From contig NZ_FORG01000005.1 in the NCBI RefSeq assembly GCF_900113945.1, positions 186,001 to 250,000 on the forward strand: a stretch of DNA of 64,000 bases. Direction: 5' to 3'. Positions 51,521-62,443 of this stretch are shown one piece after another (the stretch's first letter is position 1; the number at the start of each line of letters is the position of its first letter). This DNA is from Xenorhabdus mauleonii (lineage in GTDB: Bacteria > Pseudomonadota > Gammaproteobacteria > Enterobacterales > Enterobacteriaceae). The notes under the pieces are model-generated. The model made no database searches, was not told the origin of the DNA, and saw nothing but the letters and a program-made list of their open reading frames with translations. The position numbers and the translations under genes are program-made.

Positions 51521-51748
51521 TAAATTTTTGCTACAAAAAAAATTTTACCGTTCTATATCTCAGAATAATCCAATAAATTTTGGATAGTGATAATAAAATA
51601 GAGATTTTTAGTTTATTTAAAAATTGAGAAAACAATCTAATGTAATCGCCTATATCTCACCAAATTTATTGCAAAAATGACACATAATAGAAAATATAAG
51701 AACTTCAAATTTTCTTCTGTTTTATGGATGTTAATATTATGTCACGAT
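51521..51748. other. AT-rich spacer between lpp and pykF
   Basis: No gene is seen. The AT-rich sequence may provide an UP-type element for the lpp promoter, an inference from composition only. Confidence 0.4.
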
Positions 51749-51780
51749 TAACGTGCCGCCTAAGATTAGGCAGCACGTTA
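51749..51780 (-). terminator. hairpin after pykF
   Basis: ACGTGCCGCCTAA and TTAGGCAGCACGT (one G-U/mismatched pair) form a long stem 32 bases past the pykF stop. The downstream T-run is weak. Confidence 0.6.
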
Positions 51781-51811
51781 TTTATGATTTCAAAAAATGA
51801 ATAACAAAGAA

Positions 51812-53221
51812 TTAAAGCACGTGAACAGAAGAGGTATTTGTTGTGCCGCTTGGTACCAGCGCACCGGATACCATTACGACGACTTCACCTTTATGCGCCA
51901 TACCACTTGCCAGAGCGGCTTCTTTACCAATACGGTAAAAATCATCAGTAGAAGCAATTTCTTTGACGATCTGAGTAGAAACACCTTTAACCAACAACAA
52001 TTGGCGAGCGGTGATTTCATTTGTGGTCAGAGCCAGAATTGGTGCGTTAGGGAAATATTTACGGATAGATCTTGCAGACTTGCCGCCATAGGTTGCCACA
52101 ACAATCAATGGGGCTTCCAGTTTTTCTGCGATTTCAACAGCACCACGGCTGACCGCTTCGGTAACACGCAATTTCTGGGTTTTAGTACTTTCAATCCGGC
52201 TATTCATAACGCGATCTGTACGTTCACAGATAGTTGCCATGATAGAAACCGCTTCAATAGGATATTTCCCTTTAGCACTTTCACCAGAAAGCATAACCGC
52301 ATCTGTGCCATCCAAAATGGCATTGGCAACATCGCCGGCTTCAGCGCGGGTAGGGCGTGGGTTTTTAATCATGGAATCCAGCATTTGAGTTGCAGTAATC
52401 ACAACCTTACGTGCCGCATTACATTTTTCGATCATCATTTTCTGTGCGAAGATAACTTCTTCTACAGGAATTTCGACACCCAGATCACCACGGGCAACCA
52501 TGATACCGTCTGATGATTCGAGAATTTCATCGAAGTTATTCAAACCTTCCTGGTTTTCAATTTTAGAGATAATTTGGATATGCTCGCCGCCGTGTGCTTT
52601 AAGGTGCTCACGGATTTCCAGTACATCGGCACGTTTACGGATGAAAGATGCAGCGATGAAGTCTACGCCTTGTTCGCAACCGAAAATCAGATCTTGTTTA
52701 TCTTTCTCTGCCAGTGCAGGGAGGTTGATGGAAACATTTGGCAGGTTAACACCTTTATTTTCGCCCAAGTCTCCATTGTTCAATACTTCGCAGATGACTT
52801 CAGTTTCAGTGACTTGTTTAACTTTCATGGCGATCAGGCCATCATCAACAAGGACAGTGTTACCTGGAGTCAGATCAGCCGGTAATCCAGCATAAGTCAC
52901 GGCCACACGTTCTTGATTGCCGATGACAGATTTATCTGTTGTAAAAGTGAAAGTCTGGCCTGCAGTAAGGGATACATCATTGCCGCCTTCCAGTTTCATG
53001 GTGCGGATTTCAGGGCCTTTAGTATCCAGTAGGATTGCTGCTTTTTTGCCAGTTTTCGCTGTGACTGCGCGAATATTTTTAATACGCTGACCATGCTCTT
53101 CGTAGTCACCGTGAGAAAAATTCAGGCGCATTACGTTCATGCCTGCATTGAGCAGCTCCGTCAATTTCTCTTCGGATTCTGTTTTTGGCCCGATAGTACA
53201 AACAATTTTGGTTTTTTTCAT
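51812..53221 (-). CDS. pykF: pyruvate kinase I
   Basis: The 469-residue enzyme is one residue shorter than E. coli PykF and closest to it: [76 protein letters not shown] and [18 protein letters not shown]. It converts PEP and ADP to pyruvate and ATP and is the fructose-1,6-bisphosphate-activated form in E. coli. A Cra-like site lies about 220 bases upstream of the start. Confidence 0.97.
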   Translation of the reverse strand: MKKTKIVCTIGPKTESEEKLTELLNAGMNVMRLNFSHGDYEEHGQRIKNIRAVTAKTGKKAAILLDTKGPEIRTMKLEGGNDVSLTAGQTFTFTTDKSVIGNQERVAVTYAGLPADLTPGNTVLVDDGLIAMKVKQVTETEVICEVLNNGDLGENKGVNLPNVSINLPALAEKDKQDLIFGCEQGVDFIAASFIRKRADVLEIREHLKAHGGEHIQIISKIENQEGLNNFDEILESSDGIMVARGDLGVEIPVEEVIFAQKMMIEKCNAARKVVITATQMLDSMIKNPRPTRAEAGDVANAILDGTDAVMLSGESAKGKYPIEAVSIMATICERTDRVMNSRIESTKTQKLRVTEAVSRGAVEIAEKLEAPLIVVATYGGKSARSIRKYFPNAPILALTTNEITARQLLLVKGVSTQIVKEIASTDDFYRIGKEAALASGMAHKGEVVVMVSGALVPSGTTNTSSVHVL

Positions 53222-53439
53222 GACAATCTATCTACTGGTTTTAATGGATTAAAAGAGTGAATCGCCAACCATTGACATTTATGCCAACAATCGCCTGGTA
53301 TTGTAAGTTGCGCAACATAATGGAAAAGGATGGCAGAACGCGTCAAATGGTTTTTTAGCGTACAGCCAAACATGCGCAGGTATGCGGACTGGAAGCAATT
53401 AATTATCTGTGGTTTTTTCTGAGTTCGGTAAATCAATTG

Positions 53440-53455
53440 GCTGAAACCATTCAAC
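53440..53455. promoter_or_regulatory. Cra-like site upstream of pykF
   Basis: GCTGAAACCATTCAAC resembles the Cra operator core TGAAWCGNTTCA with a changed centre. Cra represses pykF in E. coli, so a site here is expected; this match is moderate. Confidence 0.45.
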
Positions 53456-53728
53456 TTATGATAGGGACGTATTATAGAGACTAATTTCTGTGAAATGAAT
53501 CAAAAAAATGGTTCTTGAAAAGATTTATACGAGGAAAAGGGACAATAGTTCAGTTCATGTTAAAGAAATCAGAGAGTTGTTGCGCAAACAGAAAGTAGTT
53601 GAATTTTTAGTAAAAAATTGGGTTAGAGAACATTTAGTTTAAGGAGATGAGCAGAGAATAGAAACAGTGGCAATGAGAAAACAAGTAAGCAGAAAAAAAT
53701 AAGAATAAGAGCAGATGTGAATAATATA
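53456..53728. other. pykF upstream / tRNA downstream spacer
   Basis: AT-rich sequence with no recognisable gene. It holds the pykF upstream region and the 3' flank of the tRNA pair. Confidence 0.4.
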
Positions 53729-53805
53729 TGGTGCGTCCGAGTGGACTCGAACCACCGACCCCCACCATGTCAAGGTGGTGCTCTAACCAACTGAGCTACG
53801 GACGC
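53729..53805 (-). tRNA. valW: tRNA-Val (GAC), copy 2 of tandem pair
   Basis: The 77-base minus-strand sequence folds as a tRNA: acceptor GCGTCCG pairs with CGGACGC, D-arm AGCTCAGTTGGTTAGAGC, anticodon arm ACCACC-TTGACAT-GGTGGG with GAC, T-arm with GGTTCGAGTCC, and encoded CCA. It reads valine codons GUC/GUU. Copy numbering (valV/valW) follows E. coli and is nominal. Confidence 0.95.
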
Positions 53806-53835
53806 ACATAAAAATTTTGGTTTCAGTCTGAAATT

Positions 53836-53912
53836 TGGTGCGTCCGAGTGGACTCGAACCACCGACCCCCACCATGTCAAGGTGGTGCTCTAACCAACTG
53901 AGCTACGGACGC
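53836..53912 (-). tRNA. valV: tRNA-Val (GAC), copy 1 of tandem pair
   Basis: It is identical over all 77 bases to the copy 30 bases downstream, including GAC anticodon and encoded CCA. The pair lies next to mdtK as in E. coli and is probably transcribed together. tRNA genes are common integration targets, but no integrase or att duplication is seen here. Confidence 0.95.
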
Positions 53913-54087
53913 AATCTAAATTTCTGTGGCTGACAACGGGGACGAATATTAACGGGCACTGCGCATTCTGGCAAGGGAAAAAGTGCAAATTCTTGTTCAA
54001 CTGCTCGCATTTACATCTTTTAGAACGAATTTACAGCTTTTTCCCTTATTGTTGATAATTTGATGTACTAAATTAACAACAACTGAA

Positions 54088-55461
54088 TTAATGAGAGGAA
54101 CGATTCAAAACAAACTGAACAGGTTGTTTTTGCGTCCACATAATTCGATAACCCATCATAAATGCTGCTGAAGTTAGACCAATGATGAATCCAATCCAGA
54201 ATCCCCGCGGCCCCATTGGTTCCGTGACATAATCAGTCAGCGCCAGAATATAGCCACTGGTCAGCCCGAAAAGCCAATAAGAAATCAAGGTGATAAAGAA
54301 AATAGAACGAGTATCTTTATAGCCGCGCAATACACCTGATCCGATAACCTGAATAGCATCAGAGAGCTGATAAATTGCTGCAAACAACATTAAGTGAGAG
54401 GCAAGAATGACAACTTCTGTATTGTCGTTGTACATAAATGCGATTTTTTCGCGGAACAATACCGTAAAAGTTGCAGTCATGCAGGCAATAATCAAGCCAA
54501 CGATCAAGCTGGTATAAGCCGCAATTCTAGCACCTTCGGTTGACCCTTTACCCAGGTTATAGCCAACACGGATAGTTGCAGCTATTCCCAATGAAAGAGG
54601 GAACATAAACATCATTGAGCTGAAATTGAGGGCTATTTGATGACCCGCAACGGCAACGACGCCAAGCGGAGAAACTAATAATGAAACAACCGCAAACAGG
54701 GTAACTTCAAAGAACATCGCAAGGGCGATAGGTAAGCCAAGAAATATAATCCGTTTTTGGGTATACCACTTAGGCGCCGAAAAATTGTTGAATGTTTGGA
54801 TGTCTTTTTGGCTGGGGGAACATTTGACATAAGCCAAAAGCAGCAAGAACATAACCCAATAAACAGTTGCTGTTGCAACACCACAACCGACGCCACCTAA
54901 CTCCGGCGCACCGAATTTGCCATAAATGAAAATGTAGTTAACGGGAATATTAACCAATAACCCGGCAATACCGATGACCATTCCTGGTTTAGTTTTCGAC
55001 AACCCTTCACATTGACTGCGCAACACTTGGAAAAACAAGTAGCCGGGCGCACCCCACATAATGGCGTGAATAAATTCTGTCGCCTTTTGGGCCAAAACAG
55101 GATCAATATTATGTTGTGCTTCGATAATGAATCGGCTGTTATACAATATCGCAATAACAAAGATAGAAAGGAAAGTTGCCAGCCAAAAACCTTGCTGAAT
55201 TTGTCCGGAGACTTTTTTTCTTTGGCCGGAGCCATTCATATGCGCAACTATCGGAGTTAAGGCGAGCAATACACCTTGACCGAACAGGATAGTCGGTAGC
55301 CAGATCGATGTGCCTACGGCAACAGCTGACATTTCAATAGCACCGGCTTTACCGGCCATGACTGTATCGACGACCCCCATTGCAGTTTGTGAAAACTGAG
55401 CAATGATGACGGGGATCCCCAAAGCGAGCAAACTACGCGCTTCATTTAAATATTTCTGCAC
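54088..55461 (-). CDS. mdtK: MATE multidrug efflux pump MdtK/NorM
   Basis: The 457-residue protein has the E. coli MdtK length and 12 helices in two MatE repeats. Conserved blocks are [63 protein letters not shown] and [10 protein letters not shown]. It expels cationic drugs in exchange for Na+ or H+. It is divergent from ribE, as in E. coli. Confidence 0.95.
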   Translation of the reverse strand: MQKYLNEARSLLALGIPVIIAQFSQTAMGVVDTVMAGKAGAIEMSAVAVGTSIWLPTILFGQGVLLALTPIVAHMNGSGQRKKVSGQIQQGFWLATFLSIFVIAILYNSRFIIEAQHNIDPVLAQKATEFIHAIMWGAPGYLFFQVLRSQCEGLSKTKPGMVIGIAGLLVNIPVNYIFIYGKFGAPELGGVGCGVATATVYWVMFLLLLAYVKCSPSQKDIQTFNNFSAPKWYTQKRIIFLGLPIALAMFFEVTLFAVVSLLVSPLGVVAVAGHQIALNFSSMMFMFPLSLGIAATIRVGYNLGKGSTEGARIAAYTSLIVGLIIACMTATFTVLFREKIAFMYNDNTEVVILASHLMLFAAIYQLSDAIQVIGSGVLRGYKDTRSIFFITLISYWLFGLTSGYILALTDYVTEPMGPRGFWIGFIIGLTSAAFMMGYRIMWTQKQPVQFVLNRSSH

Positions 55462-55794
55462 GTACTACACCTTTATTTAATTGATAATTAATTGAAAAAA
55501 CAAGTAATACTTTTGCGAGCAAACGATAGTCGTCGAAATGTATCTCTTATGAGCAAAGGCATTGTATAGGACTCATTTTTATTAATCCAATTGTAGTACG
55601 ATGCTTATACTCAATAATTGAGGCTTTAACTATTCCTATCCTCATCTACAGTGGTGTTCAAAAGTAATGTAGTGATTATGTGGCATAGTGTTAAAAGTAA
55701 TGCTGTTTAAAATGATAGCGTTTAAAGTGATAGTGTTTAAAAAAAATGGGTGGGTTAAACTAACTTGCTATGTGAAATGATTAAAGAGGTTCGC
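55462..55794. other. mdtK-ribE divergent intergenic region with short tandem repeats
   Basis: This 333-base promoter region has no gene. It contains four degenerate 15-base tandem units at 55690-55749, listed separately. No FMN riboswitch was recognised upstream of ribE. Confidence 0.5.
55690..55749 (+). repeat. four 15-base tandem repeats upstream of ribE
   Basis: The units are GTTAAAAGTAATGCT, GTTTAAAATGATAGC, GTTTAAAGTGATAGT and GTTTAAAAAAAATGG. They end 45 bases before the ribE start, so they lie in its promoter or leader. A more degenerate fifth unit precedes them. Confidence 0.75.
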
Positions 55795-56439
55795 ATGTTT
55801 ACAGGTATTGTTCAGGGAAAAGCGCCGATAGTTGCCATTGATGAAAAAACACACTTTCGGATCCATACTGTTAAATTTCCGGCTGAATTATTATCCGGAA
55901 TTGAAACGGGGGCTTCTGTTTCCCATAATGGTTGCTGTCTGACAGTGACTAAAATTGATGGTGATTTAGTCAGTTTTGATCTCATGAAAGAAACACTGCG
56001 GTTAACTAACCTTGGTGAACTTGAAATTGGCGATCTCGTCAATTTGGAAAGGGCAGCCAAATTTGGTGACGAAATTGGCGGACATTTGATGTCTGGTCAT
56101 ATCATTACAACCGCTGAAATTGCAAAGATATTTACTTCTGAAAATAATCATGAAATTTGGTTTCGAGTTCACGATAAGCAGTTGATGAAGTATATCCTGC
56201 ATAAAGGATTTATAGGCATTGATGGGATCAGCCTGACAATTGGCGATGTTGTAAACAATCGCTTTTGTGTGCATTTAATACCAGAAACGTTAGAACGTAC
56301 AACGCTGGGTAAAAAGCGCCTTGAGGAAAAAGTCAATATTGAGATCGATCCACAAACTCAGGCAGTTGTAGATACCGTTGAACGAGTTATGGCACAAAAA
56401 GAACAAACAAAATTGTTGATTCAAGCGGAAGAACAATAA
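55795..56439 (+). CDS. ribE: riboflavin synthase alpha chain
   Basis: From ATG 55795 (AGAGG upstream) the product has 214 residues, starting [12 protein letters not shown]. Two lumazine-binding repeats are clear: the first with [27 protein letters not shown] and GGHLMSGHI, the second with [33 protein letters not shown]. It dismutates two 6,7-dimethyl-8-ribityllumazine molecules to riboflavin. An upstream TTG (55765) is unlikely as a start. Older E. coli naming is ribC. Confidence 0.96.
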   Translation: MFTGIVQGKAPIVAIDEKTHFRIHTVKFPAELLSGIETGASVSHNGCCLTVTKIDGDLVSFDLMKETLRLTNLGELEIGDLVNLERAAKFGDEIGGHLMSGHIITTAEIAKIFTSENNHEIWFRVHDKQLMKYILHKGFIGIDGISLTIGDVVNNRFCVHLIPETLERTTLGKKRLEEKVNIEIDPQTQAVVDTVERVMAQKEQTKLLIQAEEQ

Positions 56440-56550
56440 GAATTTTATTGAATTGCCGTGAATTCAAATCGTCTTGAATTGTAGTAATACAGAATTCAGT
56501 AATAAGGGTTGTAATAGCAGTGATGTTGTAGCTATATCATCCCAAAATAT

Positions 56551-56583
56551 AAAAGCTACAGAAACTGTTCTTCTGTAGCTTTT
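56551..56583. terminator. bidirectional terminator between ribE and cfa
   Basis: AAAAGCTACAGAA (56551-56563) and TTCTGTAGCTTTT (56571-56583) form a 13-bp stem with A and T runs at its ends, between converging genes. Confidence 0.85.
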
Positions 56584-56606
56584 GAGATTTATCCAAGCAA
56601 AGTTTC

Positions 56607-57758
56607 CTACCTAGGAACTCTTAACCCTTTCTCAATACCTCGCGGGCTGAAAATAATCTGCCACAGTTGAATATCTCTGGCACGAAATGCGCCTGCACAG
56701 GCATTCAGATAATAACTGAACATGCGTTTAAAACGTGGGCTGTAGTTATCTTCAATTTCATGCCAACTGGCAATAAATCGCTCATACCATGCCATGAGTG
56801 TCCGATCATAATCTGCGCCAAAGTTGTGCCAATCTTCCATCACAAATTTTCCAGTACTTGCCTTGGCTATCTTTGATATTGATGGCAAACAACCATTTGG
56901 GAAAATATATTTTGTGATCCAAGCATCAGCGCCTAATTTATCACGATTGGAACCAATGGTATGGAGAAGGAATATTCCATCAGGCTTCAGATTTTTTTTC
57001 ACAATATCAAAATAGTTGGCATAATTTTTGGGGCCAACGTGCTCAAACATGCCGACGGAAACAATGCGATCGAACTGGAGATTTAAATTCCGGTAATCTT
57101 CAAGGATAATTTTTACATCCAGATCTTTACAACGCTCTTGGGCAAATTTCTGCTGTTCTGCGGAAATAGTTACACCAGTAACAGAGACGCCGTAGTTTTT
57201 CGCAGCATAAGCGGCCAAGCCACCCCATCCACAGCCAATATCCAATAATGTCATACCGGGGGAAAGTTGTAATTTTTCACAAATCAGACGAAGCTTGTGA
57301 GTTTGAGCCTCTTCGAGCGTGTCAGAATCTTTCCAGTAACCGCAGGAATATTGCATATAAGGATCAAGCATGCGAGTAAAAAGATCATTGCCTAAATCAT
57401 AGTGTTCTTCACCTACAATCCAGGCTCTTTTAGGAGACTGTAAATTAAATATGCGAGAAGCAATTATCCTTAAAATATCTTTAGCATTTTTAGGAATACG
57501 ATGCTCTAAACCAGCCCGCAATATTTTATGAAAGAAAATATCAAGGCGTTCACATTCCCACCAGCCATCCATATAACTTTCACCTAGCCCCAGAGAACCT
57601 TCTTTTAATACCCGCTTATAAAAATCAGGGTTTTTTATGCGTATATCGAAAGGGCGTTTGCCGTTGATTTCAATATCAGCTTCCTGAAGTAATTCCTGGG
57701 CAATTCGATGCCAAGAGTCAGTTGTTGTGTTTTTACCTTCAACGAAAGATGAACTCAT
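56607..57758 (-). CDS. cfa: cyclopropane-fatty-acyl-phospholipid synthase
   Basis: The 383-residue SAM-dependent enzyme matches E. coli Cfa (382). An N-terminal lipid-binding part has GSLGLGESYMDGWWECERLD. The methyltransferase core has MTLLDIGCGWGGLAAYAAKNYGVSVTGVTIS, VSVGMFEHVGPKNY, and IFPNGCLPSIS. It converts unsaturated phospholipid acyl chains to cyclopropane forms for acid and stationary-phase resistance. The upstream region is long (about 240 bases), as expected for an mRNA with small-RNA control, but I did not identify specific sites. Confidence 0.96.
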   Translation of the reverse strand: MSSSFVEGKNTTTDSWHRIAQELLQEADIEINGKRPFDIRIKNPDFYKRVLKEGSLGLGESYMDGWWECERLDIFFHKILRAGLEHRIPKNAKDILRIIASRIFNLQSPKRAWIVGEEHYDLGNDLFTRMLDPYMQYSCGYWKDSDTLEEAQTHKLRLICEKLQLSPGMTLLDIGCGWGGLAAYAAKNYGVSVTGVTISAEQQKFAQERCKDLDVKIILEDYRNLNLQFDRIVSVGMFEHVGPKNYANYFDIVKKNLKPDGIFLLHTIGSNRDKLGADAWITKYIFPNGCLPSISKIAKASTGKFVMEDWHNFGADYDRTLMAWYERFIASWHEIEDNYSPRFKRMFSYYLNACAGAFRARDIQLWQIIFSPRGIEKGLRVPR

Positions 57759-57997
57759 ATACTCTCCAACATTTGTGTGGTGGAATTTTGAGGTATCACT
57801 TTTTAGCTGATTTTTATTATGGTAAAGCTATGCAAATTTATTTGGAAATAATGAGAAAACTATAAAAAACCGCGTACGGCATTTTCGTCCTGAAATGAAA
57901 GGGAGCTTCACTGCCCTGAAAAACCTCAATTTCCAAGTTTTTTAGAATAATGAATCGGTATGAGTATATGAGTGAAACAACATTTAAACAATCGACA
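57759..57997. other. cfa upstream region
   Basis: No gene is seen. It should carry the cfa promoter(s) and leader on the minus strand. Confidence 0.45.
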
Positions 57998-58023
57998 AAA
58001 GGTCACACATCAGTGTGACCTTT
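57998..58023 (-). terminator. terminator after punC
   Basis: AAAGGTCACAC and GTGTGACCTTT form a perfect 11-bp stem with a 4-base loop, 49 bases past the punC stop. On the minus strand it ends in TTTTG. Confidence 0.8.
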
Positions 58024-58072
58024 ATATAATAATGTTCTTAGATATTATTTTTTAAAAAATAGCATTATTTGC

Positions 58073-59254
58073 TTAATAACTTTTTTTGGCTTTTCGCTTT
58101 TGTAACCAATAACCAAACGTCATCGGCACAATAGTGGAAACCATAACGGTGGTTGTCGATAAGAGAGGATTATTCATAAAAATAGAAACAACCATGCTGG
58201 CGAAAAAGCATAAACCCAGTTGCAGAGCATTTTGCAATGCGGCTGCTTTACCGCTGCTCTTTGGATAAACAGAAAGCGCGTTTGCTACAGCAATTGGATA
58301 GGATGCGCCGTTCATTGCCGCCATGACACAGAACGGGATCAAAATAGCCATAAATGAAGGTTCGTCTAAAACGGAAAGCAAATAAATAATGAACATGCTC
58401 ACCGAATAACCGACCAATAGAATTGGAAATACCGTTTCGCTTTTCACTTTTTCCAGCAGGATGCGGCAACCATATCCACCAATCATAAATGCCAGAGTTT
58501 GGGGAATATAACTCAATCCGATGTCGGTAGGGTTATAGCCCATATTTTCCAGAATGATTGGCGACCCTGTCAGCCAGGCAAAAAAGCCAGCACTACAAGC
58601 AGCATAAATCAATACGTTACCGCTAAAAACAGGTGAACGAAGCAACGTGAAGAAAGAAATGGATTTCTGATTGACATTGGCTTCAGTGCTTTTATCTTCC
58701 TTTTTTAAGAAAAATGTTGGTATCAACAATAAAAGTGTCACAATCATTAAAACGAGAAAAATAATTTTCCAGCCAGCGTGCGACAATAACCAAGCGCCTA
58801 ACAACGGTGCCAGAGCAGGGGAAAGGGCAACTAAAGGCATGATCATTGCAAAAACACGTTTAGCGCGCTCTGCATCGAATCTGTCAATAACCAGCGCCTG
58901 CCAAGAAACAGCAGCAGAACAGACACCTACCGCCTGAATAAATCTCAATACAAGTAATTGTGTCGCGTCAGTTATCCAAAGCATGCCTAAACAGCTAATG
59001 GAAAACAGAGATAATCCGATAATAAGTACAGGCTTTCTTCCTATGCGATCTGACAATTGCCCCCACAAGAGTTGGGCAAAGGCAAAACCTGCAAGAAAAA
59101 TACTGAGGCTTGCACTAATGGCATTTTCTGAGGTATCCAAATCTACTTTCATTGCCCCAAAAGCAGGCAGATACATATCGATAGCCAAATAACCGAGCAT
59201 GCTCAGGCCAGCGAGATAAAACATAAATGGAATTGAATTTTTATTTGTTGGCAT
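58073..59254 (-). CDS. punC: MFS purine-nucleoside transporter PunC (Bcr/CflA type)
   Basis: This 12-helix MFS protein of the Bcr/CflA drug-resistance type is closest to E. coli YdhC/Pun[56 protein letters not shown] and [25 protein letters not shown]. PunC imports purine nucleosides. I start at ATG 59254 (393 residues), where family similarity begins. ATG 59314 would add 20 residues and leave only 48 bases for the divergent promoter with punR. Neither start has a strong ribosome site. Confidence 0.85.
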   Translation of the reverse strand: MPTNKNSIPFMFYLAGLSMLGYLAIDMYLPAFGAMKVDLDTSENAISASLSIFLAGFAFAQLLWGQLSDRIGRKPVLIIGLSLFSISCLGMLWITDATQLLVLRFIQAVGVCSAAVSWQALVIDRFDAERAKRVFAMIMPLVALSPALAPLLGAWLLSHAGWKIIFLVLMIVTLLLLIPTFFLKKEDKSTEANVNQKSISFFTLLRSPVFSGNVLIYAACSAGFFAWLTGSPIILENMGYNPTDIGLSYIPQTLAFMIGGYGCRILLEKVKSETVFPILLVGYSVSMFIIYLLSVLDEPSFMAILIPFCVMAAMNGASYPIAVANALSVYPKSSGKAAALQNALQLGLCFFASMVVSIFMNNPLLSTTTVMVSTIVPMTFGYWLQKRKAKKSY

Positions 59255-59377
59255 GGTGTTCGTAACTTGATGTGGTAATTGATAAAAGAATACCTGACTT
59301 ATTCTATATGGCATGATTTTTACTTGTGAAACGGTAATATTTGCACCATGCTGTGAAAAAAATTGAAAGGAAGATAT

Positions 59378-60286
59378 ATGTGGTCTGAATATTCTCTGGA
59401 AGTTATTGATGCTGTTGCCAGAACAGGAAGTTTCAGTGCGGCAGCATCAGAATTGCATCGCGTACCTTCTGCTGTAAGCTACACAGTGAAACAACTTGAA
59501 GAATGGCTGGCAGTGCCTCTATTTGAGCGACGTCATCGTGATGTGGACTTGACCGAAGCGGGAGCCATTTTTGTCAAAGAAGCCCGCTCTGTTATCAAAA
59601 AAATGCATCACACCCGGCATCAATGCCAGCAAGTCGCCAATGGCTGGCGGGGACAATTTAGCATCGCAGTTGACAGGGTAGTAAAACCTGAGAGAACCCT
59701 CCGGCTTATCCTTGATTTTTATCGACATTTTCCCGATATCGAGTTGTTTATTTATCCCGAGGTTTTCAATGGCGTGTGGGATGCACTGGTGAATGAGCGG
59801 GTGGATGTTGCGATTGGGGCAACGCGTGCTTCCCCCGTTGGTGAACGATATAACTTCAGAGACATGGGATTTATGCCTTGGTTGTGTGTCGTCAGCCCGG
59901 AGCATGAGCTGGCATCAATATCGGGGAAATTAAATGACGATCAACTGCGGCCTTATCCCAGTTTGTGCCTTGAGGATACTTCACGCAGTTTACCTAAAAG
60001 AGATACATGGGCGTTGGATAACCAACGGCGGCTGGTTGTTCCTGATTGGGATGCTGGGCTGAATTGCCTGATGGATGGTTTATGTGTTGGAATGGTGCCC
60101 AAACATCGTGCATTGCCTCTTATCCGTAAAGGGAAATTGACAGCGCTTGAACTTGAACAACCATTGCCTGATAGCCCATGTTGCTTAGTATGGTCGCAAA
60201 AAAGCCATTCACCAGCATTAAGTTGGTTATTTGATTATCTTGGCGATAGTGAAACACTTAATGCTGAATGGTTGCAAGAAAACTAA
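59378..60286 (+). CDS. punR: LysR-family regulator PunR
   Basis: From ATG 59378 (AAGGAAG upstream; MWSEYSLEV as in E. coli) the product has 302 residues. The winged HTH covers about 1-60 ([28 protein letters not shown]) and a periplasmic-binding-protein-like effector domain follows (about 88-295). E. coli PunR (YdhB) activates the divergent punC in response to purine nucleosides. It converges with purR, leaving a 3-base gap. Confidence 0.92.
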   Translation: MWSEYSLEVIDAVARTGSFSAAASELHRVPSAVSYTVKQLEEWLAVPLFERRHRDVDLTEAGAIFVKEARSVIKKMHHTRHQCQQVANGWRGQFSIAVDRVVKPERTLRLILDFYRHFPDIELFIYPEVFNGVWDALVNERVDVAIGATRASPVGERYNFRDMGFMPWLCVVSPEHELASISGKLNDDQLRPYPSLCLEDTSRSLPKRDTWALDNQRRLVVPDWDAGLNCLMDGLCVGMVPKHRALPLIRKGKLTALELEQPLPDSPCCLVWSQKSHSPALSWLFDYLGDSETLNAEWLQEN

Positions 60287-60289
60287 TTG

Positions 60290-61315
60290 TCAGCGACGGT
60301 AATCGATAAACGGCCCATCCGCGACGGAGCGCCGTTCAACAAGGCGCGGGTGGACTTCAATAGTTTGTGCATCTTCACGCTTATTGACGATCCTATCCAG
60401 CAGCATAGAGAAAGCCATTTGCCCCAATCGCTCTTTGGGCTGGTGGATGGTTGTCAATGCCGGGGTAAAATAGCGGGCATTTCGGATATTGTCATAACCA
60501 ATGATGGAAATGTCTTGTGGTACACGCAAGCCTAATTCATCAGCGGCGCAAATTGCCCCCATTGCCATAACATCGCCCCCGCAAAAAACGGCTGTTGGGC
60601 GATGTTTCTGGTTTAAAATCTTACACATGGCTTGATAACCGGATTCAGGTTCGAAATCACCTTGCACAATCCACTCATCGCGAATAACAATGTTGGCCTC
60701 TTTCAGAGCCTTGAGAAAGCCTTGGTGACGCCCGCCACCGGTATTTCTTGCCAATGGGCCAGGAATGGATGCAATGTCACGGTGCCCACGTTCAATAAGA
60801 TAGCGTCCAGCCAAATAACCACCATGAAAAGCATTGTCAATGATTGCATCGGTGAAATCCCCTCTGGACTCACCCCAATCCATAACTACCATCGGAATAT
60901 TGCGATAGTCTTCTAACATGCCTAAAAGCTGTTCAGGATATTCTGAACACATAACCAGCAAACCATCTACGCGCTTTTGTGCCAACATGGCAAGATAAGC
61001 TTTTTGTTTATCAAGGTTATTATGGGAATTACATAAAATCAGAGTGTAACCCTTGCTGTAGCAACTATTTTCAACAGATTCTATGATTTCAGCAAAATAA
61101 GGGGCTTCGCTGGATGTTGCCAATAGTCCAATGGATTTTGTGTGGTTAACTTTCAAACTACGGGCAACGGCACTGGGGGAATAATTCAGTTCTTTAATAG
61201 CAGCCCAAACTGCAGCCTTAGTATCTTCGGCGACGAAACGGGTTTTATTGATAACATGGGATACGGTTGTGGTAGAAACACCAGCGCGTTTGGCCACATC
61301 TTTAATCGTTGCCAT
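60290..61315 (-). CDS. purR: purine repressor PurR
   Basis: The 341-residue LacI-family repressor has the exact length of E. coli PurR. The HTH and hinge ([48 protein letters not shown]) and the corepressor domain are all conserved. With hypoxanthine or guanine bound it represses purine synthesis genes. A candidate own-operator lies upstream at 61430-61445. Its position beside punC/punR groups purine uptake and control. Confidence 0.96.
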   Translation of the reverse strand: MATIKDVAKRAGVSTTTVSHVINKTRFVAEDTKAAVWAAIKELNYSPSAVARSLKVNHTKSIGLLATSSEAPYFAEIIESVENSCYSKGYTLILCNSHNNLDKQKAYLAMLAQKRVDGLLVMCSEYPEQLLGMLEDYRNIPMVVMDWGESRGDFTDAIIDNAFHGGYLAGRYLIERGHRDIASIPGPLARNTGGGRHQGFLKALKEANIVIRDEWIVQGDFEPESGYQAMCKILNQKHRPTAVFCGGDVMAMGAICAADELGLRVPQDISIIGYDNIRNARYFTPALTTIHQPKERLGQMAFSMLLDRIVNKREDAQTIEVHPRLVERRSVADGPFIDYRR

Positions 61316-61429
61316 GATAAAAAGGACTCCTGACCTTATGGTCTAAATTTATATATTCTAACTTTTCAAGTTGCTGATTGATTGGCCGTATCTGTTTGTC
61401 GATACGCTTTAACTTGAAATATAGATAAT

Positions 61430-61445
61430 TGTTAATCGTTTACCA
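61430..61445 (-). promoter_or_regulatory. candidate PUR operator of purR
   Basis: On the minus strand TGGTAAACGATTAACA keeps the AANCGNTT core of the PUR box, with 7 of 11 defined positions matching. It lies about 115 bases upstream of the purR start. Autoregulation is known for E. coli purR. Confidence 0.4.
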
Positions 61446-61649
61446 ACATATTTATATATGAAGTGATGGTTGGCAACAATTTAGCGATAAACATTGAATT
61501 TTGTCTGATCTAGCTCAAAAGTGAAAGTGATAATCGATGTTATAAAGAGTACGGATTTAAGATCGAAGTATAATTTATAAACAATGCGGTAAATGACCAT
61601 CTAAAATTTATGGTGTTGGGTATCTTGCTTTTCACATTGAGGATGTTCT

Positions 61650-61736
61650 ATGGATACAGATTTGAAGTTGGGACTATTGGCTGCCGGTAGCGCATTAATC
61701 ATGATTGTCTTTCTGGCAAGCCTTTGTCTTATCTAA
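61650..61736 (+). CDS. ynhF: small membrane protein YnhF
   Basis: The 28-residue frame MDTDLKLGLLAAGSALIMIV plus FLASLCLI is one membrane helix after a short polar start. GAGGA lies 6 bases before ATG 61650. It matches E. coli YnhF (29 residues, MSTDLKFSLV...) in start, length and location between purR and sodB. YnhF is an abundant-stress small membrane protein of unknown function, retaining its formyl-Met in E. coli. Confidence 0.85.
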   Translation: MDTDLKLGLLAAGSALIMIVFLASLCLI

Positions 61737-61779
61737 TTGAGAGCTAGGAAATTAATTGACGTATAACACCGTTTGCATT

Positions 61780-61832
61780 AAGGGTTGGCTTTCTGACATT
61801 CATAATCAGAGAATGAAAGAAAACCAACCCTT
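61780..61832. terminator. long terminator hairpin between ynhF and sodB
   Basis: AAGGGTTGGCTTTCT (61780-61794) pairs with AGAAAACCAACCCTT (61818-61832) with one imperfect pair, and the inner CATTC/GAATG extends it. It can serve both converging genes. Confidence 0.8.
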
Positions 61833-61864
61833 ATTATTTCAAACTGGCATAAGAATCAATCTTA

Positions 61865-62443
61865 TTAAGCCAGGTTTTCTTCAACAAATGCCCAGTTGAC
61901 CAAAGCCCAGAAATGCTCCAGATATTGTGGGCGAGCATTACGGTAATCGATGTAGTATGCGTGTTCCCAAACATCAACGGTCAGTACTGGTTTATCTTCG
62001 CCAGTCAATGGGGTTGCAGCATTAGAAGTGCTAACGATAGCCAAACTTCCGTCAGCTTTTTTGACCAACCATGTCCAACCGGAACCAAAGTTTTTCAGTG
62101 CGGCATCAGTAAATTGTTGTTTGAACTCAGCAAAAGAACCGAAGGCATTATTGATGGCATCAGCAACTTTTCCGGTAGGTTCGCCGCCGCCATTTGGTGA
62201 CAGGCTATGCCAGTAAAAAGTGTGGTTCCAAACCTGTGCAGCATTATTGAAAACACCGCCTTCAGATGTTTTGATGATTTCTTCCAGGGATTTTCCGGCA
62301 AATCCAGTATCTTTGATAAGATTGTTCAGGTTTACAACGTAGGCGTTGTGGTGTTTGCCGTAGTGATATTCCAAAGTTTCTGCAGAAATGTGTGGTTCCA
62401 GGGCATCTTTGGCATAAGGTAATGCTGGTAATTCAAAAGACAT
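61865..62443 (-). CDS. sodB: iron superoxide dismutase
   Basis: The 192-residue protein matches E. coli Fe-[34 protein letters not shown] with metal His27, [12 protein letters not shown] with a second ligand, and [20 protein letters not shown] with the Asp/His ligands. It converts superoxide to peroxide and oxygen in the cytoplasm. AAGGAG precedes the start. In E. coli sodB mRNA is cleared through RyhB under iron limitation; I did not find ryhB in this window. Confidence 0.97.
   Translation of the reverse strand: MSFELPALPYAKDALEPHISAETLEYHYGKHHNAYVVNLNNLIKDTGFAGKSLEEIIKTSEGGVFNNAAQVWNHTFYWHSLSPNGGGEPTGKVADAINNAFGSFAEFKQQFTDAALKNFGSGWTWLVKKADGSLAIVSTSNAATPLTGEDKPVLTVDVWEHAYYIDYRNARPQYLEHFWALVNWAFVEENLA

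Noticed and set aside
51797..52513. 238-codon open frame on the plus strand
   Set aside because: It is antisense to pykF, has a cysteine/phenylalanine-rich unnatural composition and no family match.
53729..53912. tRNA-Val pair as an integration site
   Set aside because: Two identical tRNA genes are present, but no integrase, no partial tRNA duplicate and no island follow; the pair is the ordinary valV/valW locus.
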